From the NCBI GenBank assembly GCA_963712595.1, contig CAVQIM010000003.1:1-64000 (forward strand): DNA of 64,000 nucleotides, written 5' to 3'. The position numbers and the translations under genes are program-made. Below, in pieces: positions 16,766 through 24,528 of this stretch. Numbering within the stretch: position 1 is the first letter of the stretch; the number at the start of each line of letters is the position of its first letter. This DNA is from VRUE01 sp963712595. Its GTDB lineage: Bacteria > Actinomycetota > Thermoleophilia > Solirubrobacterales > 70-9. The notes below the pieces were generated by a model. That model did no database searches. It was not told the origin of the DNA and worked only from the letters and a program-made list of their open reading frames with translations.

Positions 16766-17500
16766 GTGACTACTGTGAGGCTGGATATCGAGTACGACGG
16801 CTCAGGATTCCGGGGCTGGGCAAAGCAGCCGGGGCTGCGGACCGTACAGGGGGAGCTGGAGGCGGCGCTGGCGACGGTGCTGCGCGAACCGGTGGAGCTG
16901 ACCGTGGCTGGACGCACCGACACCGGTGTGCACGCCCTTAGCCAGGTAGCAAGCTTCGTCACTGAGGCTGATGTGCCAACGGATCTGGCGCGGAGGCTGA
17001 ACGGGCTCGGACCACGCGACATTGCGGTCACAGCCGCAGCCCTAGCCGAGGATGGATTCGACGCCCGCCGGGATGCCGTATCTCGGACTTATCGCTACCG
17101 AGTGCTGACCCGCTCGGCCTCCAGCCCATTCGAGCAGGGCCGATCCCTCTGGTGGCCCCACCGATTCGACCAAGAGGCTCTGGACGCATGCGCCGCCGCC
17201 CTCCCCGGCACCCACGACTTCACCGCCTTCACCCCCACCCAGACCGACCACGTCCGCTTCGACCGCGACATCCGCGCCGCCTCCTGGACCTTCGACGACG
17301 ACCTCGCCCAGTTCCAGATCACCGCCGACGCCTTCATGCGCAACATGGTCCGAGTCCTAGTAGGAACCATGCTCGAGGTCGCCTCAGGCCGCAGAACCGT
17401 GGAGAACTTCCAGCTCCTCCTCAAAGGCGCCCCCCGCTCCGAAGCCGGCGACACCGCCCCACCCCACGGCCTGTACCTGGAGTCGGTCTCCTACGCCTGA
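16766..17500 (+). CDS. truA: tRNA pseudouridine(38-40) synthase TruA
   Basis: 244 residues. The catalytic aspartate is Asp52 in GRTDTGVHA, and the N-terminal RLDIEYDGSGFRGWAKQPG and the RTYRYRV segment are typical of TruA. It isomerises uridines 38-40 of the tRNA anticodon arm. In many actinobacteria truA follows rplQ on the same strand. Here it faces rplQ tail to tail, with the PAL-17.5 terminator element between them. The start is taken as GTG 16766; an earlier TTG inside ligA is less likely. Confidence 0.94.
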   Translation: MTTVRLDIEYDGSGFRGWAKQPGLRTVQGELEAALATVLREPVELTVAGRTDTGVHALSQVASFVTEADVPTDLARRLNGLGPRDIAVTAAALAEDGFDARRDAVSRTYRYRVLTRSASSPFEQGRSLWWPHRFDQEALDACAAALPGTHDFTAFTPTQTDHVRFDRDIRAASWTFDDDLAQFQITADAFMRNMVRVLVGTMLEVASGRRTVENFQLLLKGAPRSEAGDTAPPHGLYLESVSYA

Positions 17501-17536
17501 GTCACAACAGCTTCATGCGAGAGCCGGTCTCGTTCG

Positions 17537-17629
17537 AGGGAGGCGAGGTGCCTCCCGAACTGGCGGATACTCAAAACGCCGGCCTAATTAGGCCGGCGTT
17601 TGTCAGGGCGGGAGGCACCTCGCCTCCCT
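17537..17629. terminator. PAL-17.5: nested palindrome with bidirectional terminator core
   Basis: Outer arms 17537-17557 and 17609-17629 are perfect 21-bp inverted repeats. The core (17558-17608) holds a 9-bp GC-rich hairpin, 17577-17585 with 17590-17598 and loop AATT, flanked by AAAA on one side and TTT on the other. It can therefore terminate transcription of both truA and rplQ. The core is shared with PAL-41.9 in opposite orientation, while the arms are different. Confidence 0.88.
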
Positions 17630-17635
17630 ACCCAC

Positions 17636-17989
17636 CTAGACCAACTCGAGATAGACCATCTCAGTCGAGTCCGACTTCCTCGGCCCCAACTTGACGATCC
17701 TGGTGTACCCACCGGGCCGCTCCACGTAGCGCGGGGCGACCTCCTCAAACAGCTTGTGCACGATGAACTTGTCGTTGTGCAGCGTCGCCAGCGCCTGCCG
17801 CCGCGCATGCAGCCCGCCCTTCTTGGCGAGGGTGATCAACTGCTCGACCTCGGGCTTCACAGCCTTGGCCTTCGCCTGGCTGGTCTTGATCCGTTCGTGC
17901 TCGATCAGCTGCTTGGAGAGGTTCGAGAGCAGGGCCTCGCGATGCGCCGCGTCGCGGCTCAGCTTGTTTCGCTTCTTGCGGTGACGCAT
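17636..17989 (-). CDS. rplQ: 50S ribosomal protein L17
   Basis: 117 residues, of bacterial minimal length. It starts MRHRKKRNKLSRDAAHREAL and contains KTSQAKAKAVKPEVEQLITLA and the C-terminal GGYTRIVKLGPRKSDSTEM, characteristic of bL17. It lines the exit-tunnel side of the large subunit. It is the last gene of the alpha operon here, 22 bp after rpoA, and its message probably ends in PAL-17.5. Confidence 0.97.
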   Translation of the reverse strand: MRHRKKRNKLSRDAAHREALLSNLSKQLIEHERIKTSQAKAKAVKPEVEQLITLAKKGGLHARRQALATLHNDKFIVHKLFEEVAPRYVERPGGYTRIVKLGPRKSDSTEMVYLELV

Positions 17990-18011
17990 CGCTTGCTCAG
18001 CTCCCCGCCGC

Positions 18012-18992
18012 TCAGTCTCCCTGAAGGTCGAGGCCGCGTGCGTGCAGGGTCTCGATCACTTCCTCGATCGACTTCTGGCCGAAGTTCGGGATCGCGTTCA
18101 GCTCCGAGCGCGTCTTGCGCACCAGGTCGCCGACCGTCTGCACCCCTGCCCGCTTCAGGCAGTTGTAGGAGCGGACGCCGAGCTCGAGCTCCTCGATCAG
18201 GATCTCGTCGAGCCCGTTGTTGCCGGCGACGCCGTCTCCGGAGGGGCCGGGGAGCACGTCGGCGGCGCGCGGCGCAACCGGGTCGCGCGTGGTCAGCTCC
18301 TCGACGCGATCCGCGTCGGTGAAGATGGCCAGGCTCTTGATCAGGATCTCGGAGGCCTCGCGCAGGGCTGCACCGGGCTCGATCGAACCGTCGGTCTCGA
18401 GGTCGAGCGTCAGCTTGTCGAAGTCCGTGCGCTGCCCGACGCGGGCCGTCGCCACCGAGTAGGAGGCGCGACGGATCGGCGAGAAGATCGAGTCGATCGG
18501 GATCACGCCGATCGGCTGCTCGTCGGACTTGTTCTCTTCGGCGGGCGAGTAGCCGCGGCCGCGGCCGACCGTCAGGTAGACCTCGAGCTTGGTTTTCTTC
18601 TCCAGCGTTGCGATCGGCGCGTCGGGATTGAGGATCTCGACACCGGAGGGGAGATCGATGTCCTTCGCCTTGACCTCGCCGGGGCCGGTGGCCACCAGCG
18701 GCGCCTCGACCTCGTCGGCATCCGTGTGCATGCGTACGACGAGATCCTTGAGGTTGAGGACGATGTCGGTGACGTCCTCCTTGACCCCCGGCACGGTGGA
18801 GAACTCGTGGGCGACGCCCTCGATCCGCACGCTGGTGATCGCCGCCCCGCCCAGCGAAGAGAGCAGGACGCGGCGGAGGCTGTTGCCGAAGGTGTAGCCG
18901 AAGCCCTTGTCGAGAGGCTCGATGGTGAAGGTGCCACGGCGATCGTCGACCTTCTCTGAGGTGATACGAGGGACCTGAAAGTCAGTGGTCAT
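18012..18992 (-). CDS. rpoA: DNA-directed RNA polymerase subunit alpha
   Basis: 326 residues. The N-terminal dimerisation domain (GFGYTFGNSLRRVLLSSLGGAAITSVRIEG, split as GYTFGNSLRRVLLSS plus the rest) and the C-terminal DNA- and activator-binding domain (SYNCLKRAGVQTVGDLV, then NFGQKSIEEV) are both complete. The linker is about 25 residues of normal composition. It assembles the polymerase core with the beta subunits encoded at 45-53 kb. It sits between rpsD (39 bp upstream) and rplQ in the usual order. Confidence 0.98.
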   Translation of the reverse strand: MTTDFQVPRITSEKVDDRRGTFTIEPLDKGFGYTFGNSLRRVLLSSLGGAAITSVRIEGVAHEFSTVPGVKEDVTDIVLNLKDLVVRMHTDADEVEAPLVATGPGEVKAKDIDLPSGVEILNPDAPIATLEKKTKLEVYLTVGRGRGYSPAEENKSDEQPIGVIPIDSIFSPIRRASYSVATARVGQRTDFDKLTLDLETDGSIEPGAALREASEILIKSLAIFTDADRVEELTTRDPVAPRAADVLPGPSGDGVAGNNGLDEILIEELELGVRSYNCLKRAGVQTVGDLVRKTRSELNAIPNFGQKSIEEVIETLHARGLDLQGD

Positions 18993-19031
18993 GGATTCCT
19001 TGCGTTGCGTGTTCAGAAAAACGGGCGCGGC

Positions 19032-19652
19032 CTACTTGGAGTACAGCTCGACTATCAGCTGCTCCTGGACCGGTGCCGAGATCTCCGCGCGCTCGGGATA
19101 GCGCAGGACCTTGGCGGTGAGTGCGTCGTGGTCGGCCTGCAGCCAGGCCGGCACGGTCGAGACGAGCTCGGTCGCCTTGCGAATCGTGTCGGCGGCGGCG
19201 GAGCTCGACTTGATCGAGATCACGTCCTCGGGACGGACTTGGTAAGAGGGAATGTCGACGCGCCGGCCGTTGATCAGCCAGTGACCGTGGCGGATCAGCT
19301 GCCGCGCTTGGCGCCGCGAGGCGGCAAAGCCGAGGCGGACCAGCACGTTGTCGAAGCGCGACTCGAGCAGGCGCAGGAGGTTCTCGCCGGTGACGCCCTC
19401 CTGGCGCGAGGCCTTGTCGTAGTAGGCGCGAAACTGTTTCTCGAGCACCTGGTAGTAGCGGCGCGTCTTCTGCTTCTCGCGCAGCTGAACGCGGTACTCG
19501 GACTGGCGCATGCGCCCGCGGCCATGCTCGCCGGGCGGGTAGGAGCGGCGCTCGACCCCGCACTTGTCGGTGAAGCAGCGCTCGCCCTTGAGGAAGAGCT
19601 TCTGGCCCTCGCGACGGCACTGCTTGCACTGCGGCGCGGTATCGCGGGCCAT
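19032..19652 (-). CDS. rpsD: 30S ribosomal protein S4, zinc-binding type
   Basis: 206 residues. Four N-terminal cysteines (CKQC at 9-12, CFTDKC at 26-31) mark the C+ zinc form. The S4 RNA-binding domain contains ESRFDNVLVRLGFA and RQLIRHGHWLINGRRVDIPS. S4 nucleates 30S assembly and in several bacteria represses its own operon. The ATG is unusual in context: its ribosome site (AAGGAG) lies inside the downstream arm of PAL-19.7, so it is paired when that hairpin forms. Confidence 0.97.
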   Translation of the reverse strand: MARDTAPQCKQCRREGQKLFLKGERCFTDKCGVERRSYPPGEHGRGRMRQSEYRVQLREKQKTRRYYQVLEKQFRAYYDKASRQEGVTGENLLRLLESRFDNVLVRLGFAASRRQARQLIRHGHWLINGRRVDIPSYQVRPEDVISIKSSSAAADTIRKATELVSTVPAWLQADHDALTAKVLRYPERAEISAPVQEQLIVELYSK

Positions 19653-19653
19653 T

Positions 19654-19817
19654 AGCGATGGCTCCTTCCGCGGGAGTGCCCCTCAGCCGGCGAAAACCAA
19701 GCCAGGCAAGGACGCAGGGAGCGTGGCGCACTTGCAAAGTGCGCGAGCGACTGAGGACGCCGGCTGGCGCCGGTTTGCAGACGGGTGAGGGGTGCTGCCG
19801 CGGAAGGAGCCATCGCT
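19654..19817. repeat. PAL-19.7: nested palindrome between rpsK and rpsD
   Basis: Outer arms 19654-19673 and 19798-19817 are perfect 20-bp inverted repeats, and a second inner pair CCCCTCA/TGAGGGG extends the stem. The outer arm ends on the last base of the rpsK stop codon. The core contains the tip hairpin GCGCACTT-gca-AAGTGCGC (19726-19744) between two blocks, 19705-19723 and 19746-19761, that recur in PAL-62.8, 43 kb away. It fills the whole rpsK-rpsD gap of 164 bp. Confidence 0.88.
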
Positions 19818-20218
19818 TACACACGCCTCCGCTTCTTCGGGCGACAGCCGTTGTGAGCCTGGGGCGAGACGTCCTTGACCGTGGTCACGTCGAGCCCGGC
19901 TGCCTGTAGCGAGCGGATCGCCGTCTCGCGGCCCGAGCCAGCGCCCTTGGCGAAGACCTCGACCTTCTCGAGGCCGTGTTCCATGCCCTTCTTGGCGGCG
20001 GCGTCGGCGGTCACCTGCGCCGCGAACGGGGTCGACTTGCGCGAGCCTTTGAAGCCGGCCGAGCCGGCCGACTCCCAGGCGATCACGTTGCCCTCGGTAT
20101 CGGTGAGGGTGACGATCGTGTTGTTGAAGGAAGTCTTGATGTGCGCCTGCCCGTAGGTGACGTTCTTCTTGACGCGGCGCCGGGAGCGCCCTTTGGCGGG
20201 TTTTTTCGCAGCTGCCAC
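19817..20218 (-). CDS. rpsK: 30S ribosomal protein S11
   Basis: 133 residues. GQAHIKTSFNNTIVTLTD, SAGSAGFKGSRKSTPFAAQ and the C-terminal DVSPQAHNGCRPKKRRRV are typical of uS11, which sits on the 30S platform near the mRNA exit. It lies 10 bp after rpsM. The following gene, rpsD, is separated by PAL-19.7, which begins on the last base of this stop codon. Confidence 0.98.
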   Translation of the reverse strand: MAAAKKPAKGRSRRRVKKNVTYGQAHIKTSFNNTIVTLTDTEGNVIAWESAGSAGFKGSRKSTPFAAQVTADAAAKKGMEHGLEKVEVFAKGAGSGRETAIRSLQAAGLDVTTVKDVSPQAHNGCRPKKRRRV

Positions 20219-20228
20219 TGGCTATCTC

Positions 20229-20612
20229 CTACTTGGGCGCCGGCGCCTTGCGCCTGCCGGCAACGCTCATCCGGCGCGGGCCCTTGCGGCCACGCGCGTT
20301 GGTCTTCGTCCGCTGACCACGGACCGGTAGGCCGCGGCGGTGACGGAGGCCGCGGTAGGAGCCGATCTCCATCAGCCGTTTGACGTCCTGCGAGCGCTCG
20401 CGCCGCAGGTCGCCCTCGACCTCTCGCTGCTCGACCGCCTCGCGTAGGCGCACCACCTCGTCCTCGGTCAGGTCTTTGACCAGGGTGTTCGGATCGATCT
20501 TCGTCTCCTCGAGGATCTTCTGGGCAGTCGAGCGCCCGATCCCGAAGATGTAGGTGAGGCCGATTTCGACCCGCTTGCCGACCGGAACGTTGATTCCTGC
20601 GATGCGCGCCAT
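20229..20612 (-). CDS. rpsM: 30S ribosomal protein S13
   Basis: 127 residues. It begins MARIAGINVPVGKRVEIGLTY, has the helix-hairpin-helix region GIGRSTAQKILEETKID, and ends in a basic tail (GQRTKTNARGRKGPRR). uS13 in the 30S head contacts tRNA and the large subunit. It is preceded by rpmJ by 12 bp in the standard alpha-operon order. Confidence 0.98.
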   Translation of the reverse strand: MARIAGINVPVGKRVEIGLTYIFGIGRSTAQKILEETKIDPNTLVKDLTEDEVVRLREAVEQREVEGDLRRERSQDVKRLMEIGSYRGLRHRRGLPVRGQRTKTNARGRKGPRRMSVAGRRKAPAPK

Positions 20613-20624
20613 AGCTCCCCGCCC

Positions 20625-20738
20625 CTAGCCCTGACGCTGCTTGTGGCGCGGGTTCTGGCAGATCACCAAGACCGCGCCATGGCGGCGGATGATCTTGCAC
20701 TTTTCGCACATCGGCTTTACAGAAGCTCTGACCTTCAT
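20625..20738 (-). CDS. rpmJ: 50S ribosomal protein L36
   Basis: 37 residues, MKVRASVKPMCEKCKIIRRH, continuing GAVLVICQNPRHKQRQG. The zinc ligands are the CxxC pair at 11/14, Cys27 and His32, so this is the zinc-binding form. Length is exactly that of the family. It lies 12 bp upstream of rpsM. infA, normally its upstream neighbour, is absent here and a penicillin-acylase-like gene takes that position. Confidence 0.97.
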   Translation of the reverse strand: MKVRASVKPMCEKCKIIRRHGAVLVICQNPRHKQRQG

Positions 20739-20862
20739 CGCTCCGGTCTCGTATCGGCTACAGGATCCCGCGAGCCCCAGGAGTCGGGCGTGCAGGCACA
20801 AACACCGGCCCAGTTGGGCTGGACGGGGAAAGATAGCAGGGGGGTGCTCCGGGCGAGCTGTG

Positions 20863-21029
20863 GTTGGGGCGTGGGCGGGTGGGTCTCGGGGGAATTGACT
20901 ACCGCGCCTGCGGCGCGGTGGAATCTGGTGCGCGGCGAAGCCGCGCTCCTACATAGACGCTAAGCGCCGAAGGCGCGTGCGACATCAATTCCCGCGGAGG
21001 CACATCGCCATCCCCGCCCGCGCCCTAAC
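20863..21029. repeat. PAL-20.9: long imperfect palindrome with three inner hairpins
   Basis: Outer arms 20863-20879 and 21013-21029 match at 15 of 17 positions. A second arm pair, GGGAATTGA (20890-20898) and TCAATTCCC (20985-20993), lies inside. The core carries three hairpins: ACCGCGCC-tgc-GGCGCGGT (20901-20919), GCGCGGC-gaa-GCCGCGC (20930-20946) and GCGCC-gaa-GGCGC (20964-20976). The element fills most of the 286-bp gap between rpmJ and the acylase gene, overlaps the acylase stop codon and may separate the two transcripts. Confidence 0.75.
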
Positions 21030-23691
21030 GCGGCAAACGCTGTGTGAGCGTCACGACCTGCTGGAACGTCGGCCGGTTCTGGAACGGGAATGGTCCGAGA
21101 GTGACTCCAGAAGTGACCAAGGGGCGGTTTTGATCGAAGCAGGACGGTTGGGGGTTGGCGGCGCATTTGCCATTGCCGCCTCCGTACAGCGCGGGCGGTG
21201 TGATCTTCAGGGCGCGGCCGAGGCTGCGCTGCAGGGCGCGGCGACAGCGGGCCTTCGAGCCCTTGCCGCAATAGGCGCGGCTGAAGGGCGCCTTCGGCTT
21301 CGGGCCGAAGAGGCCGCGCAGGTCCTTGGAGACGTAGCCCCACCAGCCGTCGAAGAAATCCGGGGCGTCGGGGGAGCCGCCGGTGTGGTCGCCCAGTTTC
21401 AGCATCGCCTGGAGCTTCTCGAATGCCTTGTTGCCGAGAGACGGCTTGAACTCGGCTTCGACCAACTTCGGCCACCAGGCGTCCATCAGCTCGATCGCCG
21501 GCGTTTCCTCGTCGACGCCGTCCCGATTCAGATCGCGCCTGTGGGCCCCCGCCCCGTGCCAGGCACTGAGGGTGGCGAGCGCCTTGCGCAGCGCCGGCTG
21601 CTTCGGCCTGCCAACCGCATCGAGGATCGTCGGCAGCAGCCGGTACCCGCGCAGGTCCTCCGTCGCCGGTTCCTCCATCGCCTGCACGAGCTGGGAGATC
21701 GTCATCTTCTTCTTGCCGCGGATTCCGGCTCGCACCCGGTCGGAGATCATCTGGGCACGGTGGAGGGACCCGTAGTCGTACTGGTCGTCGGCCGCGGCCC
21801 ATTCCGGCGCCTGCTTGTTGTTCCAGGAGACGAGGAAGTCGGGGTCGACCGCCTGCGGATGCTTGGAGAAGGGCAGATATTCGGCGGTCTGCGTCGGCGG
21901 CTTGAAGCCCTTCCAGTCGAACTGGCCGGTGCCGAGGATGGGGAAGTCGGGTGAGGTTCCCCGAGCCCGCTGCGGCATCGCACCCGAGAGCGCGTAGGCG
22001 GTGTGATCGGAGTCGACGTAGGCCCAGTTGAAGAGGAAGTTGATGTTGGAGATCGCCTCCTTGAACTTCTCCGGCCCGGTGAGGAAGCCCGGTTCGTTGA
22101 GCTGGGCAAAGCCGATCACCGAGTCGGCCTCATGGAAGTAGGTGCTGCGTTGATGCGCGAAGGCGACCTTGCGCCCGCCCACCTTGCCGCGGGCGAAGAC
22201 GATCCCGTGAACGGTGCGATAGGAGGTCAGCGTCTGCGATCCGGCTTCGGTCGAGTCGATCGCGTTCGGGGTCCAGCTCTCCGTCTTTTCCAGCTTTTCC
22301 ATCGGCTTGCACTTGCCGCGGTAGAGGTAGTGGAAGCTGTCCTGGCAGAGCACCTCGGCGAAGGTGTCGACGTTGTCGGAGGTGGCGGTCGTCGCGCTCC
22401 AGGCGTAGTCGCGCCCATGGCCCAGCTCGACGTAGAGATTGACCCCGGCGAAGGCGGCGCCGCGGGCGTCGATCCCGGGGCCGTGCAGGTCCTCCTCCAT
22501 CAGGATCTGCGGCACGTAGTAGCCGACCTGGGGACCCATCACCGCGAGCGGGTGGCCGCTCGCCGAGTGCTTGGCTGAGACCAGCTCCCAGTTCGAGGCG
22601 TGGGCGCCTTCGCGGAGCCCCCGGGCGATCGCCGCCCCCAGGCCAGCGCCACCGCTGCCACCGGCAGATGCGGTCGCGAAGGGCGGTTTGCGCACCGAAC
22701 CCGGGTCGGGCAACGCCAGACCCCGTTCGGCAAAGGCGCTGCGGGTCTCGTAGGGAAAGCGCTGGGAGATCGTGGTCGGCGCTTCGGGATCGTTCTTGGA
22801 GCGGAAGCCGAGCCACGCCCTCCTCCCCGCTTTCGGGCCGAAGCGCGCTTCGAGCGCCTGCAGCGCTTCCGCCGAGCCGACCTCGTTGCCGCCGCCGCGC
22901 CCGAAGATCCCGCCGATCAGCGAGGCGATCGCGATCACATCGGTCGGCTTCCACGCTTCCAGCGGCTTGTTCAGAAGGGAGTATTCGGCCGGCTTCAGCG
23001 TCGTGTCGGCGCTGGCCGCGGCGATGTAGGCGTTGATCCCGTCGACGTAGCTCTGCACGTCTTCGACGGCCTGCTGCCCCAGCTGCCCATGGAGCTGCGC
23101 CGCCAGTTCGAGCTGTTTTTGCAGGTCGGCCTCGGTATAGGGGGCGAAGCCCCACTGGCTGGCGTCGGCCCCGGCGTTGGAGCCGCCGAGGAAGGAGGCG
23201 AGTTCGGCGCGGCCGGTGTGGCGCAGCACGTCCATCAGGAAGAGGCGGTCGGCGGCGCCCGCGTAGCCGGCGCCGAACATCGTGTCGGCACGGGTGTCGC
23301 CATATATATGGGGAATCCCGTAGCCGGAGTCGCGCAGGATCGTCACTCCCGGCCGAGGTTCGATCGTCGAGGCGACCTCGGCCGGTGGGACGCCGAAGGT
23401 GGCGTCCTTGAAATAGGCGGAGACCCCTTCGTCGGTCAGCGCCGGCGCCGCGTAGACGAGGTTTTCGTAGAGCGGCTGCTGATCGGCGAAGTGGGGCGGC
23501 AGCGCACCCGAGCCGCGAAAGGCGAAGAGCTGCGAGAGGTTGTCGAGCCCGTTCTCACCGGGCGGCAGGACGTTGCGGAAGCCACCGGCGTCGTTGGTGC
23601 CGTAGGGCTGCGGGGCGGCCTGCGCAACAGAAACGCAGAGCATGAGGAGGAAAAGCGAGAGTGCGGTGAGGCGGAGAATCGAGCGAAACAA
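21025..23691 (-). CDS. Penicillin acylase family protein (Ntn-hydrolase)
   Basis: 888 residues with a signal peptide (about 1-25, LTALSLFLLMLCVSVAQAA). The maturation/nucleophile motif SNW is at Ser366-Trp368 (GAHASNWEL), preceded by a Gly/Ala linker, as in precursors that self-cleave into alpha and beta chains. GYGIPHIYGDT and ATTATSDNVDTF also fit the family. These periplasmic or secreted enzymes hydrolyse amides such as penicillins, acyl-homoserine lactones or lipopeptides; the substrate here is unknown. Its place in the ribosomal operon, between map and rpmJ where infA normally sits, is unusual. PAL-20.9 lies at its 3' end. Confidence 0.9.
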   Translation of the reverse strand: MFRSILRLTALSLFLLMLCVSVAQAAPQPYGTNDAGGFRNVLPPGENGLDNLSQLFAFRGSGALPPHFADQQPLYENLVYAAPALTDEGVSAYFKDATFGVPPAEVASTIEPRPGVTILRDSGYGIPHIYGDTRADTMFGAGYAGAADRLFLMDVLRHTGRAELASFLGGSNAGADASQWGFAPYTEADLQKQLELAAQLHGQLGQQAVEDVQSYVDGINAYIAAASADTTLKPAEYSLLNKPLEAWKPTDVIAIASLIGGIFGRGGGNEVGSAEALQALEARFGPKAGRRAWLGFRSKNDPEAPTTISQRFPYETRSAFAERGLALPDPGSVRKPPFATASAGGSGGAGLGAAIARGLREGAHASNWELVSAKHSASGHPLAVMGPQVGYYVPQILMEEDLHGPGIDARGAAFAGVNLYVELGHGRDYAWSATTATSDNVDTFAEVLCQDSFHYLYRGKCKPMEKLEKTESWTPNAIDSTEAGSQTLTSYRTVHGIVFARGKVGGRKVAFAHQRSTYFHEADSVIGFAQLNEPGFLTGPEKFKEAISNINFLFNWAYVDSDHTAYALSGAMPQRARGTSPDFPILGTGQFDWKGFKPPTQTAEYLPFSKHPQAVDPDFLVSWNNKQAPEWAAADDQYDYGSLHRAQMISDRVRAGIRGKKKMTISQLVQAMEEPATEDLRGYRLLPTILDAVGRPKQPALRKALATLSAWHGAGAHRRDLNRDGVDEETPAIELMDAWWPKLVEAEFKPSLGNKAFEKLQAMLKLGDHTGGSPDAPDFFDGWWGYVSKDLRGLFGPKPKAPFSRAYCGKGSKARCRRALQRSLGRALKITPPALYGGGNGKCAANPQPSCFDQNRPLVTSGVTLGPFPFQNRPTFQQVVTLTQRLPR

Positions 23692-23748
23692 GGATTCCTC
23701 CTGTTCAGTGCAACGCCCCTACCGCGCTTTTCAGCATACCCCGTCCGG

Positions 23749-24516
23749 TTACTCGTCCTCGTGCCAGGGAGTGAGGATTCTTGGGCCGTCGGCCGTGACC
23801 GCAACTGTGAACTCGAAGTGAGCGGCAAGCGAACCATCCTGCGAGTAGACCGCCCAGCCGTCATCCCCCATCCGCACCAGCGGCCCGCCGGCGTTGACCA
23901 TCGGCTCGATCGCCAACACGGTCCCCTCCTCCAGCAGCGGTCCCTTGTCGGGCGTGCCGAAGTTGGGCACCTGGGGATCCTCGTGCATCTCGCGGCCGAT
24001 CCCGTGCCCAACCAGGGTGCGGATGATCGAGAGTCCCTCGATCTCCACGGCGCGCTGGATAGCCGCCGAGACGTCGCCGAGACGGTTGCCGGGTTGCATC
24101 TGCTCGACCCCCGCGAACAGCGCCGCTTTCGTCACGTCGAGCAGCTTGCGGGCATCCGGGTCGATCGAGCCGATCGGCACCGTCATCGCCGCGTCGGCGA
24201 CCCAACCGTCCTTGACCACGCCGACGTCGATCGAGAGCACGTCGCCCCGCTTGCACTCGTACTCGCCCGGGATTCCGTGCACGACCATCGAGTTTGGCGA
24301 GGAGCAGATCGAGGCTGGGAAGCCTCGGTATCCCTTGAAGGCGGGCTCCGCCCCCTGCGATCGGATCAGCTTCTCGGCAGCGAGGTCGAGCTCTTTGGTG
24401 GTCACCCCGGGGCGCGCCTTGGCAGCGAGCATCTGCAGGCAACGCACCAGGATCTCGCCCGAGGCTGCCATCTGCTCGACCTGCGCGGGCGTCTTCTTGA
24501 TGATCATCCTGTACAC
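23749..24516 (-). CDS. map: Type I methionine aminopeptidase
   Basis: 255 residues. It starts with IIKKTPAQVEQMAASGEIL and carries the metal-binding residues of the pita-bread fold: Asp in SIDVGVVKDG, Asp in VADAAMTVPIG, His in VGHGIGREMHEDP, and the glutamates in LAIEPMVNAG and HFEFTVAVT. It removes initiator methionine from nascent proteins. It sits 12 bp after adk, in the standard secY-adk-map order. Confidence 0.96.
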   Translation of the reverse strand: MYRMIIKKTPAQVEQMAASGEILVRCLQMLAAKARPGVTTKELDLAAEKLIRSQGAEPAFKGYRGFPASICSSPNSMVVHGIPGEYECKRGDVLSIDVGVVKDGWVADAAMTVPIGSIDPDARKLLDVTKAALFAGVEQMQPGNRLGDVSAAIQRAVEIEGLSIIRTLVGHGIGREMHEDPQVPNFGTPDKGPLLEEGTVLAIEPMVNAGGPLVRMGDDGWAVYSQDGSLAAHFEFTVAVTADGPRILTPWHEDE

Positions 24517-24528
24517 GCTAATGCCGGC

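Noticed and set aside
17537..17629. Terminal inverted repeats of an insertion sequence
   Set aside because: No transposase frame lies between the arms, the arms differ from those of all other elements, and no target-site duplication flanks them.
20863..21029. CRISPR array, because of several short palindromes in a row
   Set aside because: The three hairpins differ in sequence and there are no equal spacers or repeated units.
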